Notes: generated by a model not told the origin, from the sequence alone. A stretch of DNA of 64,000 bases from MADRE3 sp963718195 (GCA_963718195.1 CAVQYQ010000005.1:1-64000), one strand, 5' to 3'. Counted from the first letter of the stretch, positions 1 through 11,752 are shown. Translations and numbers: made by a program.

Positions 1-14
1 CTGTAAAGATCAGC

Positions 15-43
15 TAAACGATCCTTCAAAACTGAATAACAAC
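15..43 (-). other. 3' arm of 16S RNase III processing stem
   Basis: On the transcribed minus strand these 29 bases follow the 16S 3' end. They are complementary to 1854-1882 with one mismatch. Flanking a 16S gene, such a long stem is the standard pre-16S processing helix cut by RNase III. The two arms sit about 130 bases outside each end of the mature rRNA. Confidence 0.8.
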
Positions 44-174
44 GAGATTTTTGGCTTTTTTTGGATTGAAACAAAAGCTGACTTTATTCTGTCTTCTGCC
101 TTCTGCCATCTGTCCTCTGATACGCAAACGGGGTTAATCCCCAATTGCAGTTCATATGACTGCATCTTCCTTAA

Positions 175-1735
<1,561 letters not shown>

Positions 1736-1853
1736 ATATCCTAGACCGTCTAAAAGAGGTTACTTATATAGTGCTTAAATATATAAGAGCTCTCTTTGAA
1801 TTACTCAAAAAATTGCCCTCTGTGTCCGAAGACACGTGGGCCCGTTTGCTGTT

Positions 1854-1882
1854 GTTGTTATTCAGTTTTCAAGGATCGTTTA
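1854..1882 (-). other. 5' arm of 16S RNase III processing stem
   Basis: This leader segment pairs with 15-43 over 29 positions with a single mismatch, enclosing the 16S gene. It is expected to form the pre-16S helix processed by RNase III. Confidence 0.8.
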
Positions 1883-1938
1883 ACACCGTCTGTACAAAAC
1901 AAACAGTGCGCGCAATGAGTTGCGCGGCAAGAACGTTA

Positions 1939-1967
1939 ATCTAATCTTATTAACGCCCTTATGTCAA
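1939..1967 (-). promoter_or_regulatory. Probable rrn promoter (proximal)
   Basis: On the minus strand there is a consensus -35 TTGACA (1967-1962), 17 bases, then TTAGAT (or 18 bases to TAGATT) as a weak -10. It points at the 16S leader and lies about 80 bases before the processing stem. Assigned from sequence only. The surrounding gap 1736-2257 otherwise holds only the rRNA leader and other promoters; no gene is seen in it. Confidence 0.5.
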
Positions 1968-2041
1968 TATGTTTTTTAGACGTACTGGCTATTTATTGCC
2001 CTCCGGCAACGCTCAGTCTACCGTTGCTCAAGGACCGCGGC

Positions 2042-2070
2042 AAACTACTTGATTAACTTTGGGTTGTCAA
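2042..2070 (-). promoter_or_regulatory. Possible second rrn promoter (distal)
   Basis: A second TTGACA on the minus strand (2070-2065), spaced 17 bases from TAGTTT, about 100 bases upstream of the proximal candidate. Tandem promoters are common for rrn operons, but the -10 here is weak. Confidence 0.3.
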
Positions 2071-2197
2071 TATAAATTAAACACGTTCTTAAATAATAAT
2101 CACGAACGTTCGGTTAAGCCAATAATTAGTGTGATATTAATCGATATTTGACATTAAGAAATGGGTGGATACTTTGTTCACGTTAAAGACTTAAATA

Positions 2198-2225
2198 TTG
2201 CATGGAAACTCAAAAAGCTTATAAT
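2198..2225 (+). promoter_or_regulatory. Promoter of the RiPP candidate operon
   Basis: A perfect TATAAT (2220-2225) preceded after 16 bases by TTGCAT (2198-2203). It lies 32 bases upstream of the ATG of the PqqD-like gene, which itself follows an AAAAGGA ribosome binding site. It is divergent from the rrn promoters. Confidence 0.5.
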
Positions 2226-2257
2226 CTATTGCTCTAATTGAAAAAGGATACGGATAA

Positions 2258-2552
2258 ATGAAACCTGCTATCATCTTGGTGAGAAGTGAAAATTTTGTTG
2301 AGCGTAAACTCGGTGAAGAAACCGTACTTGTACCAATCAGTCAGACCGGTGTCGATGTCCAGAGTATCTATACTCTCAATGAAACTGCTGCAATGGTCTG
2401 GAAAATTCTGGAACATAAGTGCACCGAAGATCAGATCATTGCGGCTATTGCAAAAGAATACACAGCTGACAGTGGATGTCATAAAAAAGGATGTCCAGAG
2501 CTTACTTGCAGAATTCGTTCAGGAATCATTTGTAAGTGTCGTGAAGGAGTAG
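2258..2552 (+). CDS. PqqD-like RiPP recognition protein (frameshifted)
   Basis: A small PqqD-family protein, about 97 residues once corrected. PqqD proteins and related RRE domains bind the leader of a RiPP precursor and present it to a radical SAM enzyme. The N-terminal part has the family pattern: a short beta region, then a YxLNExAAMVW segment followed by helices. The reading frame breaks near 2470. The uncorrected frame runs on to 2569 with an implausible Cys-rich tail, while the alternative frame gives a natural helix and stops at 2552. The start ATG at 2258 has an AAAAGGA box upstream. The next gene's ribosome binding site lies inside its last codons, so translation is probably coupled. 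It could also be the PqqD of a described HPr-rel-type system. Confidence 0.8.
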
Positions 2553-2559
2553 GTTTTGC

Positions 2560-3657
2560 TTGTTTGTAAGATTCAACAATTTAATAACGAAGGTCGAAAG
2601 CGGTAAATCCCGGCCACTAAACGGATTATCGGTCGAGTTTACCAGAGAGTGTAATTTTCGCTGTGAGCACTGTTTTCTCGCCAATCCTCTGGAAGATGCA
2701 CCAAAAGAAAATCCGCTGTCGTACGAAGAATGGTTGAGAATATTTGACCAATATGTTGAGGAAGATGGACTTATTTATTACCGTTACTGGAGGTGAACCG
2801 TTGTTGCGGCCTGATTTTAAAGAGCTCTGGATCGCAATGAAAAAAAGGGGGTTTGTAATATCCCTTTTCACAAACGGATCACTTATTGATGAAGAAATGG
2901 TCAAATTTCTCTCGCACTGGACACCGCACGAAGTGTCTATCTCTCTTTACGGGGCATCTAACGCTACCTATCAATGGTGACCGGACATGAAAAGATGTTT
3001 GACCGGGTAATTCATACACTCGATATGTTAAAAGATGCCGGTATCCCGATTGAGGTAAAGGGTGTCTTCAGTAGACTCAACATTGATGAATTTCATTCAA
3101 TTAAATCGATTGGTGAAACATATTGTGAACTTTTTCGCTGGGATATTGATTTGATAGGATCGTTTTCATATTCTGGCAACACGCCCCAGAAAATCAGACT
3201 TTCTCCTCAAGAATGTGTGGAAATTGAGGCAAGCGAGCCCATACGAAATCAGGAACTGAAGAATAGTTTTGAAAACTGGACTCCACCGGATAATGAAAAT
3301 CAAAAATCTGGTCCATTTACCTGTGGCGTTGGTTACTATACCGCTTATATCGACTCAAGTGGTGGTATGCGTCCCTGTTTACCACTTGAAGACGTGAGCT
3401 ATGATCTGAGAAATGGTACAATAAAAGATGGCTGGCACAGGGCAATCCCCCAGATGCTAAGAGATTTTCCCCACGAGCCTGGGCCGTGTCAGTCATGTGA
3501 TGCCATTGCACTGTGCGGCCAATGTGCAGGATTTGCATTATTGGATGGATGCTCAGCGACCGGTGTGGTACCATTTAAGTGTGAGTTAGCATTTGAACGG
3601 GCAAAAAAGTATGGTTTAATTGATAGAATAAAAAATTTCCCTGATATTGCTCAGTGA
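2560..3657 (+). CDS. Radical SAM/SPASM peptide-modifying enzyme (two frameshifts)
   Basis: About 365 residues once joined. The N-terminal radical SAM motif is CNFRCEHC (Cys31, Cys35, Cys38), followed by the TGGEPLL glycine motif. The C-terminal third has a SPASM-type cysteine set: CGVGYYT, MRPCLPLE, CQSCDAIALCGQCAG and a final PFKC, expected to hold one or two auxiliary [4Fe-4S] clusters. Such enzymes build thioether or C-C crosslinks in RiPP precursors. Start is TTG at 2560, with AAGGAG ten bases upstream at the end of the PqqD-like gene. The frame breaks near 2770 and near 2971; the protein continues sensibly across both. The target is probably the small peptide encoded immediately downstream. 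Confidence 0.85.
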
Positions 3658-3681
3658 AGATTAACGGAGGTTGAACGACAG

Positions 3682-3858
3682 ATGGATGAAATGAAAAAAG
3701 AATGGATGACCCCGACCATCACAAAAGTCAAACTGGAATTTGATAAGGAAATGTCAAACAATTGTCGAGGAAGCAACAACCCATCAAAAAACAACAGTGC
3801 ATGTGGAAACCAGAACGTTCCTGGATGTTGGTCAAATAATAAACCAGGAAAAAGTTAG
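3682..3858 (+). CDS. Candidate RiPP precursor peptide, 58 aa
   Basis: A short intact ORF between the radical SAM and kinase genes. ATG at 3682 is preceded by a GGAGG box at 3666-3670. Residues 5-18 (KKEWMTPTITKVKL) form a leader resembling the K-x-W-x-x-P-x-I pattern seen before RRE-dependent RiPP cores, including lasso peptides. The remainder is low-complexity, rich in Asn, Ser, Gly and Pro, with three cysteines (28, 41, 49). It ends in a C-terminal Ser. There are no acidic residues after Glu23. Composition, position and ribosome binding site support a real precursor; the class of modification is not known. A thioether product (sactipeptide or ranthipeptide) is the natural guess given a SPASM enzyme and three Cys. 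Confidence 0.75.
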   Translation: MDEMKKEWMTPTITKVKLEFDKEMSNNCRGSNNPSKNNSACGNQNVPGCWSNNKPGKS

Positions 3859-3914
3859 AAAAGTAATTTAGAGTAATATCTCTGCATCATCTCTAAAGAT
3901 TACAGGTTAACAGC

Positions 3915-4775
3915 TTGGAGGCATATCTATTTGAAATACTAGAAATTCCGTTTCAGCTTCAATTTTCAAGTGAATTGTGTCTCCCTCTGAACAGTATTCT
4001 CGAACCGTTTATCGTTAATGAGCATAAAAAGAATAAACGGCCCACTCGCATAACCATCAGTAATAAATCCTTTGATGGCTTGGATTCCGCACAACATATT
4101 GCCAAACAATATAAATCACTATCCATCAAACCCTGGGGTACTGATGGATATTTGTTCAGATATCTGACCGGTCAATTCTTAACAAACCATTCATTTACTG
4201 ACGTAAGGATGTGGTTGCCATTTGAGCGTCAGATGAGCATAGATCATGACGGTTTTGTCAATTTTAATGGTGATCCTCCGCTACGTCTAGTTCTGTGGGG
4301 ACGTGCGAGCATCGAGGGATATTGTTATATGCACGGCGCCTTAATTGTTCTGGATGGTAAATATATCCTTCTTGTCGGCCAGTCAGGCAGTGGCAAGACA
4401 ACACTGAGCAACCTTGCATGCGATTGTGGTGCCAGTCTGCTCACCGAAGAAGATCCCTTCATTTCGTGCAAAGATGAAGATGCATGGGCTTTTAGTTCGC
4501 CATGGCCAGGCATGCGTGGCCCTAGTGTTCCATTTTCTGGAAAGTTGAGTGCAATTTTCTATCTTCGACATGCTGCGCAAAACGCCGTCAGGCCATTAAC
4601 CATTGAGGAGTCTTGTCATAGTCTGCTCGAGCACTCAAGAACATTCAACTGGCTCCCGCAAACCCTTCCTCGGGCAATTGAGCTTTTTGATAAAGTTGCA
4701 GAAAAGGTTCCCTCCTATGATTTCGGGTTCGTTCCTGATTTCAGTGCTGTTGAAACACTCCGAGATGTCATATGA
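3915..4775 (+). CDS. HprK-like P-loop kinase of the RiPP locus
   Basis: A protein of about 286 residues with a P-loop GQSGSGKTT (residues 155-163) preceded by an HGALIVLDGKYILL strand, as in HPr kinase/phosphorylase-related proteins. LLTEED near 176-181 sits where HprK has its acidic catalytic segment. The first 130 residues do not match HprK and may be a substrate domain. HprK-like proteins occur in RiPP loci; the paeninodin lasso kinase phosphorylates a C-terminal Ser. The start is uncertain: TTG at 3915 is the first usable codon but has no clear ribosome binding site, and a GGAGG lies just inside it. The stop overlaps the next gene's start by four bases, suggesting coupling. Confidence 0.75.
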   Translation: MEAYLFEILEIPFQLQFSSELCLPLNSILEPFIVNEHKKNKRPTRITISNKSFDGLDSAQHIAKQYKSLSIKPWGTDGYLFRYLTGQFLTNHSFTDVRMWLPFERQMSIDHDGFVNFNGDPPLRLVLWGRASIEGYCYMHGALIVLDGKYILLVGQSGSGKTTLSNLACDCGASLLTEEDPFISCKDEDAWAFSSPWPGMRGPSVPFSGKLSAIFYLRHAAQNAVRPLTIEESCHSLLEHSRTFNWLPQTLPRAIELFDKVAEKVPSYDFGFVPDFSAVETLRDVI

Positions 4776-5224
4776 TGAGCAAATTATCGGATTTACCACA
4801 AGACTTGTTGAGGGAAGGGCATCGTATACAAAAAGCAGCTTCAGGCGATAGCATGCTCCCATCCATTCCGGATGGGACCGTTCTCCGGATAGAACCACTC
4901 AGCAGTGACAACGTTGGCTTGGGAGATGTCGTTTATTTCCTTGATAATAAAGGGAATACAAAAATTCATCGTATCTCTTGCGTCCTAAAAAGAGGAAAAA
5001 AAACGCTCATCCAGACATGGGGCGACAATTGTGACAAACCGGATGCTGTAATCAAGGATTCCCAGATTCTTGGTCGAGTTACCGCCTACAGGGGTGAAGA
5101 TCAATGGCACCAGGTGGATTCTCGTGCCATCATGTATGCAAAGTATTTTCTAAAAAAATATGGCTGGTATTACTTAAAAAAAATCCCAGGCAAATTATTA
5201 AATAGATCCAACATATCTGCTTAA
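4772..5224 (+). CDS. S24/S26-family peptidase, ER/archaeal type
   Basis: A 150-residue serine peptidase-like protein. SGDSMLPSI (residues 24-32) holds the nucleophile Ser27. GDVVYF is followed by KIHRI with His66, then WGDNCDKPD with Asp85. This Ser/His/Asp layout matches the SipW/ER-type signal peptidases rather than the bacterial Ser/Lys LepB type. No N-terminal membrane anchor is visible, so it may act in the cytoplasm or peripherally. Within this locus it is the best candidate to remove the leader, because the ABC exporter has no C39 peptidase domain. Starts by ATGA overlap with the kinase gene. Confidence 0.75.
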   Translation: MMSKLSDLPQDLLREGHRIQKAASGDSMLPSIPDGTVLRIEPLSSDNVGLGDVVYFLDNKGNTKIHRISCVLKRGKKTLIQTWGDNCDKPDAVIKDSQILGRVTAYRGEDQWHQVDSRAIMYAKYFLKKYGWYYLKKIPGKLLNRSNISA

Positions 5225-5302
5225 TAACAAACCACAATGAAATTTGGATCACAGCCCACTTTCCGATGAAGTTGATCAAAAAACTGTTCGCTGAAGATAA
5301 CC

Positions 5303-7135
5303 ATGCCACCTGAAACATTTGGGACTAAAATAAAGAACGCACTGCGGATTGACAGGGCATTTCTTCTTGTTTGGGGTGCAACAAGAAAGTGGACGACTGT
5401 CGCCTTTATTTTGACCGTTATTCAAGGTGTATTACCGCTTGCTCTCCTCTACCTGATCAAATTAATCGTTGATACCATTGCACAATCCATCCAATCAGAC
5501 AGTATCGCAACAGATTTCAGTACGGTTGCATATTATATTGTTGCAGCATTTGCGGTTATGATAATCCAGGCAGGATTGCAACAGCTTGCATCGTATGCCG
5601 AAGAGATTCAGACTACCCTGGTTTCAAACCATGTGGTCAACCTGATCCATGAGAAATCTATTTCGCTCGATCTTTCTTATTATGAAAATCCTGAATATTA
5701 CGACACACTTCATCGCGCCCAGCAGGAAGGACCATATCGGCCCATAAGCATTGTCAAAGGACTGACCAGTTTGCTTCAGAACGGGGTATCGCTCATTGCG
5801 ATGGTGAGCCTTTTATTCCTGTTTCACTGGGCAGTTGGAATTATGTTGTTTATCTCAATTGTCCCCGGTGTGCTGGTTCAACTGAGGTATGCAAAAGAAA
5901 GATTTGAATGGCAGAAGAAACGAACAGAGGAGGAAAGAAAAGCTGAGTATTTCAGTTACATTTTGACCAGCGACGCATTTGCCAAAGAAATTCGACTCTT
6001 TGATATCGGCTCACACTTCAGCAAACTGTATGATGATCTGAAAAAACTGCTCATGGCTGAAAAACTCGGGCTGACAAAAAGAATGATCATCGCAGACTTT
6101 CTTGCTCAGGTTGTGGCAATATCGTTTCTCGTGGGCAGCCTCTTTATTATCGCCTTCAGAGCTTTTAAAGGAATGATAACAATCGGCGATATGGTCATGT
6201 ATTTCCAGGCCTTTCAACGTGGCGTCAGCTACCTCAAGAACCTGCTTCAAAATATTGCCTCTTTGCATGAAGATAACCTCTTCGTCTCTCATTTTTTCCG
6301 TTTCCTGGATATACAAAATCAGATTAGACAGCCAGCAACTCCTAAGCAGTTAAAGGATGACCGCATATCAAGTTTCTCATTTCGAAGATGTTGAATTTAC
6401 ATATCCCGGAGAACGTAAACCCGTCCTGAATAAAATTTCCTTTACCATCAATCGTGGTGAGACCGTTGCGCTCGTCGGGGCAAACGGTGCCGGAAAGAGT
6501 ACAATTGTAAAACTACTCTGTCGCCTCTATGATCCTCAGGGTGGAAAAATTACTTTTGATGGAGTACCTCTTGTGCGATTTTGATACTAAAAGTATTAGA
6601 AGACGAGTAAGTGTGGTCTTTCAGGATTATGCCAAATATTATCTGACGGTCAGGGAGAATATCTGGCTTGGTGACAACCAGATATCTCGATGGACTCAGA
6701 GAAAATTAAGGATGCTGCAGAAATGGTAAATGCTGATGGTCTTATTGAAAGACTTCCGCAAGGGTATGATACAATACTTGGACGATGGTTTTTATCAGGG
6801 GAGGAATTAAGCCTTGGTGAGTGGCAGAAGATAGTTCTTGCAAGAGCTTTTTTACGAGATGCCGACCTCGTTATACTTGATGAACCGACCAGTTCACTTG
6901 ATACAGAAACGGAATATTATCTGTATAAAAAATTCAGACAACTGATCTGCTGGGAAATCAGCCTTGATAATCAGCCATCGTTTTTCAACCGTTAGTATGG
7001 CTGATAAAATTTATGTTATCGAAGGCGGAAAAATCGTTGAAAGTGGCAGACACAGCCAATTGATGGCTGAAAAATGGCCTTTACGCAAAATTATACAAGA
7101 AACAATTCAGTTTGATGAGAAACGAACGTTTTTAG
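5303..7135 (+). CDS. ABC exporter (fused TMD-NBD) of the RiPP locus, frameshifted
   Basis: Corrected length is about 610 residues. The N-terminal 330 residues form the exporter transmembrane domain with several hydrophobic helices and a YYENPEYYD loop typical of this family. The NBD follows, with Walker A GANGAGKST, Q-loop VVFQDYAKYYLT, signature ELSLGEWQ (canonical would be LSGGEWQ), Walker B DLVILDEPTSSLD and the H-loop ISHRFSTV. The frame breaks near 6355, 6570, 6700, 6955 and 7070. The corrected C-terminus ends at a TAG at 7133-7135. No C39 peptidase domain is present. It probably exports the modified peptide. Confidence 0.85.
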
Positions 7136-7290
7136 GCAAATTACAGTCTACGTCCCGACAACTTATAATGCTGATAAAGACTGTTAATATCCGAATCATA
7201 TAAAAGCACTTAATTATTATAAAGATAGAGCATCTTATTACGATATTAAAAATGGCGATATTTTCTGAAATATAGTTTTGCATTGCAAAT

Positions 7291-8558
7291 ATGATATTTG
7301 GGTCACGTGTATATGTAGGCACATACCTAACAACCTTGTTCATTCAAGGGTGCACTGTTGTACAGGGAATGCTTCTTGCCCGTATGTTGGACCAGAGGGG
7401 CGTGGCGAGTTTGCTGCAATTCAGTTATGGCCATCTGTATTTGGTACTTTGGGGCTGTTTGGAGTTCATTTCGTGTTGCCCGTAGAGCTGGGAAAGAAGG
7501 TGATTTTTCACATCTCATTATAGAATCTATTGTTGTTTCATTAATTATGTAATCCATTATCGCTTTATCACTATTTTTTTTGTCGATTGATACCTAATTC
7601 CAGAAAAAAACAAATATTTACTTCCTTATATTTTTGTCTATTCTCTCTTTATTCCCATATTCCACATTAAGAACAAATCTTGCAGCGTTAGATCAAGGCA
7701 AGGGAAACTTTAAAATACTGAATCTCAGTCGAGCTATACTTTATCCTGTATTTTTCTTGGGTCTGGTCGTACATGGTTTTTCTCATCAGATCGATTATTT
7801 GGAGCTGTAATCGCCTTGTTGATAGGGAATGGGGTGTATACTATTTAGACTTTTTAAGGCAGGCGGACTTGATAACTCGGGGTCATACAAATTATCAACT
7901 ATTAGACTATTACATGATGGTTTTCCATACCAAATAACTATTTTTTTTCAATTAAGTACTCAATATGTTGACCAAGTAATATTGTTGTGGCTCCTCAGCC
8001 CGGTGGATCTTGCGATGTATGTTGTCGCTCGTTCATCGGCAAGCGTAATTGGAAGTCTGCCATCATCATTGGGATTGATTTCCTTTCTCAGGCAACAAGA
8101 CTTGACAAAGATACAGGTTTTCTACCTCTTTCAAAGATATTAAGAAGAGGGGTTCTTGGTGTATTCTTTTGGGTTATTTATTACTCCGCTGTTTCAATTA
8201 TTGATACCACTTATATATGGCAATGATTTCAGCCCTGCAATTTCCTTTGCGGTATATCTTATTACTGGAGTCATAGCATCTAGGGTTTGCCGATATAATT
8301 GAGCAGTCATTAAGAGGGCATGGGATACCATTGTCCGCTATTTATCCAAGAGGAATAGGGCTTGTATTATTAGTCATCATCGCTATAGTTGCTGTCCCCG
8401 TATATGGGGTTACAGCTATCGCCATTGGTTTTTCTGTTTCACAAATAATTGTTTTTCTATTTTTCATCAAGATAGTATTGTCATACTTTAATAACAGTAG
8501 TGTAAAACAGTTAGTGCCAAATTTAAATGATATTAAATATCTTTTTTCAAAGTTATAA
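7291..8558 (+). CDS. Polysaccharide flippase (Wzx-like), multiply frameshifted
   Basis: A MATE-fold oligosaccharide flippase recognisable in pieces. The N-terminus reads through VVQGMLLARML, then in another frame GPEGRGEFAAIQLWPSVFG and LGLFGVHFV, then VVARRAGKEGDFSHLI: the classic Wzx start. Later pieces include TLRTNLAALDQGKGNFKI, YVDQVILLWLLSPVDLAMYVV and a C-terminal run of helices ending at 8558. Breaks are seen near 7395, 7470, 7550-7600, 7800, 8100 and 8300. It would flip lipid-linked repeat units across the inner membrane. Either heavily error-ridden sequence or a decayed gene; a start near 7291 is likely. AT content is high, as in many surface-polysaccharide genes. Confidence 0.7.
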
Positions 8559-8727
8559 CAGTAATAAAAAATATTATGATAAATAAAAAATATATCAGTG
8601 AATACTAAAACAGATAGTATATAAATATTTCATATATAGTAAGTAGCTAATTGTTATAATATTATTAGTAATTTCAATTATATCATATAATTTAAATTTT
8701 GACATTGGAAAGCAATTATGGGTTATA

Positions 8728-10069
8728 TTGTTTGTTATTATATTATGTTTTATAATATCAGGACTTTTCAATATAAAATATAATAAATATAATCATATTG
8801 TAATTGTTATATTCATGTTTTTTATTTTAATTATTATTGTGGCCGATCAGGCATTATCAGTAATATTTACAGGTAGCGTTTCGTACATTCATAGGTATGG
8901 ATATCCTTCAAATAAGTCAATATTATTGGCACTTATACAGTTGCTACTCTTCCTAAGCATATTAACATTTGTCTTTAACACCGTTGTGCGAAGTACGAAA
9001 TACGTAAATTATAGCTTTGGCTCGATATCATGCAATGATCGTAACATTCTTGTATTGTTGATATACTTTGCCTTAGGCTTAGCTCCCTATTTGAGCTATG
9101 GTTTGTCAAGTTTAGCAGATATAGTTCTAAACTCTAGAGCTTTTTGGGGTGGTACGTCACAGTTTGGATTGTATGGTACTGGAACCACATTCCTAATCTT
9201 CTTGCATAATTTTATGATAAGTAGTGCTCTGATTTCTGGATATTTTTTATTAAGTAAACGCATCGGGAGAATTAAATTTTTTGTTTGCTTGGTAATATTC
9301 GTTCTATCCTTAATTATTGTAGCAAGTAGTGGTACAAGGACAAAGATTGGTTTAGTCCTTTTTCCACTTATTATGAGCAGTATCTATGTAAACAGGCAGA
9401 AAATTAGTTTGGGGTCACTTTTTAAGTACGGGGTAATAATGGTCGGAATATTATTAATGTTTTCGATTATGGTACAGTACAGAAGTATTGGGTATCGAGA
9501 TGTTGTGGATGGGTCAAAAAATAATGATATAGCCGCCGTTAATAAATTTGACATGACAGGCGCAGATTTAGGATCTGAGTTGTTTGTGATAGTAAAATAC
9601 TTCAATAAACCATTAGCGTGTAGAGGTTTCCTCGAATGTTCTTTGGCTCCGGTTTTGGATACCGTGAATAAATTTATTACAAACCCTATCCCTAGAAGAC
9701 TATGGCCGCAAAAATATCTAGACCCTAGTTTTGCGCACTATAACAGATTTAGAACTGGATATTCTGGCTTAACAAAGAAATCAGGAACAAACATAACTCC
9801 AACGGTGATGGGAAGGTACTACATGTTATACGGTTCGATTGGGATTATTTTTCCAGCAGTTTTGTTTGGTCTATCCCTCGGAGTACTCCAAAACCAGCTT
9901 AATTACATTAAGGATATTAAAAAGATAGATCTGTTGCTTGTGTTTAGCTTTCTTTTCTTTTTTTGTTCAATCAATAAGAGATTTCGGGCCTGGTTATTTA
10001 TACGGTTACATTTTTATGCTCATATATTTTGTTATATGTAAGGAGCCAATGAAGGTCAGAAAAACATGA
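8728..10069 (+). CDS. Oligosaccharide repeat-unit polymerase (Wzy-like)
   Basis: A strongly hydrophobic, AT-rich protein of about 450 residues with some ten membrane segments and a large loop (about 240-340) ending near PRRLWPQKY, as in O-antigen/EPS polymerases. The open frame extends upstream of the TTG at 8728 to about 8647 with further hydrophobic residues, so the true start may be earlier. One frameshift near 9960 replaces a natural C-terminus (frame with GPGYLYGYIFMLIYFVICK) by an odd tail. Corrected, it stops at 10067-10069 and overlaps the next gene's ATG at 10066. Polymerises repeat units in the periplasm. Confidence 0.75.
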
Positions 10070-11157
10070 GTATAAATATTTTCATGTCAATTGATAGTTT
10101 AGATAACAAATACTGGTGGTCCAGCAAGATCGGTCCCTAATCTTGCTAATTCCTTGAAAAAAATAGGCAATAATAAGATTACTATATTTATAAATGGTCA
10201 AAATATTAAAAAGTATTCACTATATGATGAAATCTATGTCGATAATGTGAAAAATTTATCTTACGATATAAATAATATGAAGGCAGAACAGAAAAAATCA
10301 ACAATTTTGCATAATCATGGGATTTGGCTTCCAATAAATCATTATGCTTCAAGTTTTGCATATAAGTGTAAAATACCTTTTATAACGAGCCCAAGAGGAA
10401 TGTTAGAACCTTGGTCTAGAAACCATAAATGGTTTAAAAAACTAATGGCCTGGTATTTATATCAATACAGAGATCTAAAACGTGCGGCCGCCATACACGT
10501 GACTTCAACATTAGAGGCTAATAATATAAAAAAAATGAACATCAGGAGACCTATAGCAATGGTTCCTAATGGAACCGATATACCTCACGAAATTTGTAGC
10601 CATAAAAAAAGCAAGAATGAGAATAGAATTGCTCTTTGCCTCTGTCGAATTCATCCCAAAAAAGGACTTATCAACCTGATTAATGCATGGAGCAAAGTAA
10701 TGCCGAGTGGTTGGAAAGTAATTATTGCTGGTCCTGATGAGTCAAATCACAGAAATCAGGTTCAAAAAGAAATTCGAAGGTTGGAGTTATCTGATACCAT
10801 CTCAGTTGAAGGTGAGGTTCCGGATAGTAAAAAATGGAAGCTTTATAATAATTCTGATCTATTTATTCTTCCGTCTTATAGCGAGAATTTTGGAATTGTT
10901 GTTGCCGAAGCCCTAGCTTGTGGACTTCCTGTCATAACAACGAAAGGTACTCCTTGGGAAATTTGGTGAAATATGACTGTGGTTGGTGGGTTACGACGGA
11001 TATTGATGCCTTAGCTTCAGCAATCTCAAAAGCAACCTCGTTACCTGCTGAATCAAGATTAAACATGGGAGTAAATGGTCGAACACTCATAGCAAAAAAG
11101 TATTCGTGGAGCAAAATTGCTGATGACATGAGTAGCAGTTATATTCATGGGTTTTAA
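10066..11157 (+). CDS. Family 4 glycosyltransferase (frameshifted)
   Basis: A GT-B glycosyltransferase of about 363 residues. The corrected N-terminus has the NTGGPARSVPNLANSLKK segment typical of GT4 enzymes that begin with a glycine-rich loop. SPRGMLEPWS, PNGTDIP, and the E-x7-E motif in ENFGIVVAEALACGLPV are all present. Frame breaks lie near 10110 and 10965; the final 65 residues are in a third frame ending at 11157. It transfers a sugar to the growing repeat unit on the cytoplasmic face. It starts by overlap with the polymerase gene. Confidence 0.8.
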
Positions 11158-11750
11158 ATGGTGGATCACCTCCGAATTGTATAGTGTTTCCAACATGACA
11201 AAAGCTGAACTAGATATATCATTCAACAGAAAGATATCTAAATACAGCCGAAAAGATATGCTGAGGAGGCTTCTATGGGGGCTTTGCAAACCCTTTTTTT
11301 CGATTGAGTCCCAGAGCGTTGTTTCTTTGGCGGTGCATTCTCTTAAGGATTTTTGGCGCAAAAATTGGAAAGAATGTTCATATCTACAACTCAAGTATAA
11401 TATACATGCCCTGGAATCTTGAAGTCGGAGACTTGTCTTCCATAGGTGAAAATGTCCTCATTTACAATCTGGGAAAAGTTAACATTGGATCCAAAACTAC
11501 CATTTCACACCGTGCACATCTTTGTGCTGGAACCCACGACTACACAAATCCTATTCTTACCACTAGAAAAAGTCCCAATTGAGTAGGTGATCAGGCTTGG
11601 GTTTGCGCAGATAGTTTTATTGGTCCCGGTGTTCGTGTTGGAAATGGTGCGGTAATTGGTGCTAGATCTGTGGTGATAAAAGATGTTAAAGAGTGGACAG
11701 TTGTTGCCGGTAATCCAGCAAGTTATATCAAAGAACGTATTCTCCAATAA
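11147..11750 (+). CDS. WcaF-like hexapeptide acetyltransferase (broken)
   Basis: A left-handed beta-helix acyltransferase resembling colanic acid acetyltransferase WcaF. Segments in order: LLWGLCKPFF, then in the next frame SPRALFLWRCILLRIFGAKI, IGENVLIYNLGKVNIG, HRAHLCAGTHDYT (probable catalytic His), then GPGVRVGNGAVIGARSVV and the C-terminal VVAGNPASYIKERI. A frameshift lies near 11300. There is also an in-frame TGA at 11580-11582, directly before VGDQAWV; the same frame then runs to the TAA at 11748-11750. Likely decorates the exopolysaccharide with acetyl groups. Confidence 0.75.
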
Positions 11751-11752
11751 AA

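Noticed and set aside
2148..2175. TTGACA at 2148 as the RiPP operon promoter
   Set aside because: Its -10 (TACTTT) is poor and a perfect TATAAT lies closer to the start.
11580..11582. In-frame TGA as selenocysteine in the WcaF-like gene
   Set aside because: The family has no Cys/Sec at that position and no SECIS-like hairpin is evident; a sequence error is simpler.
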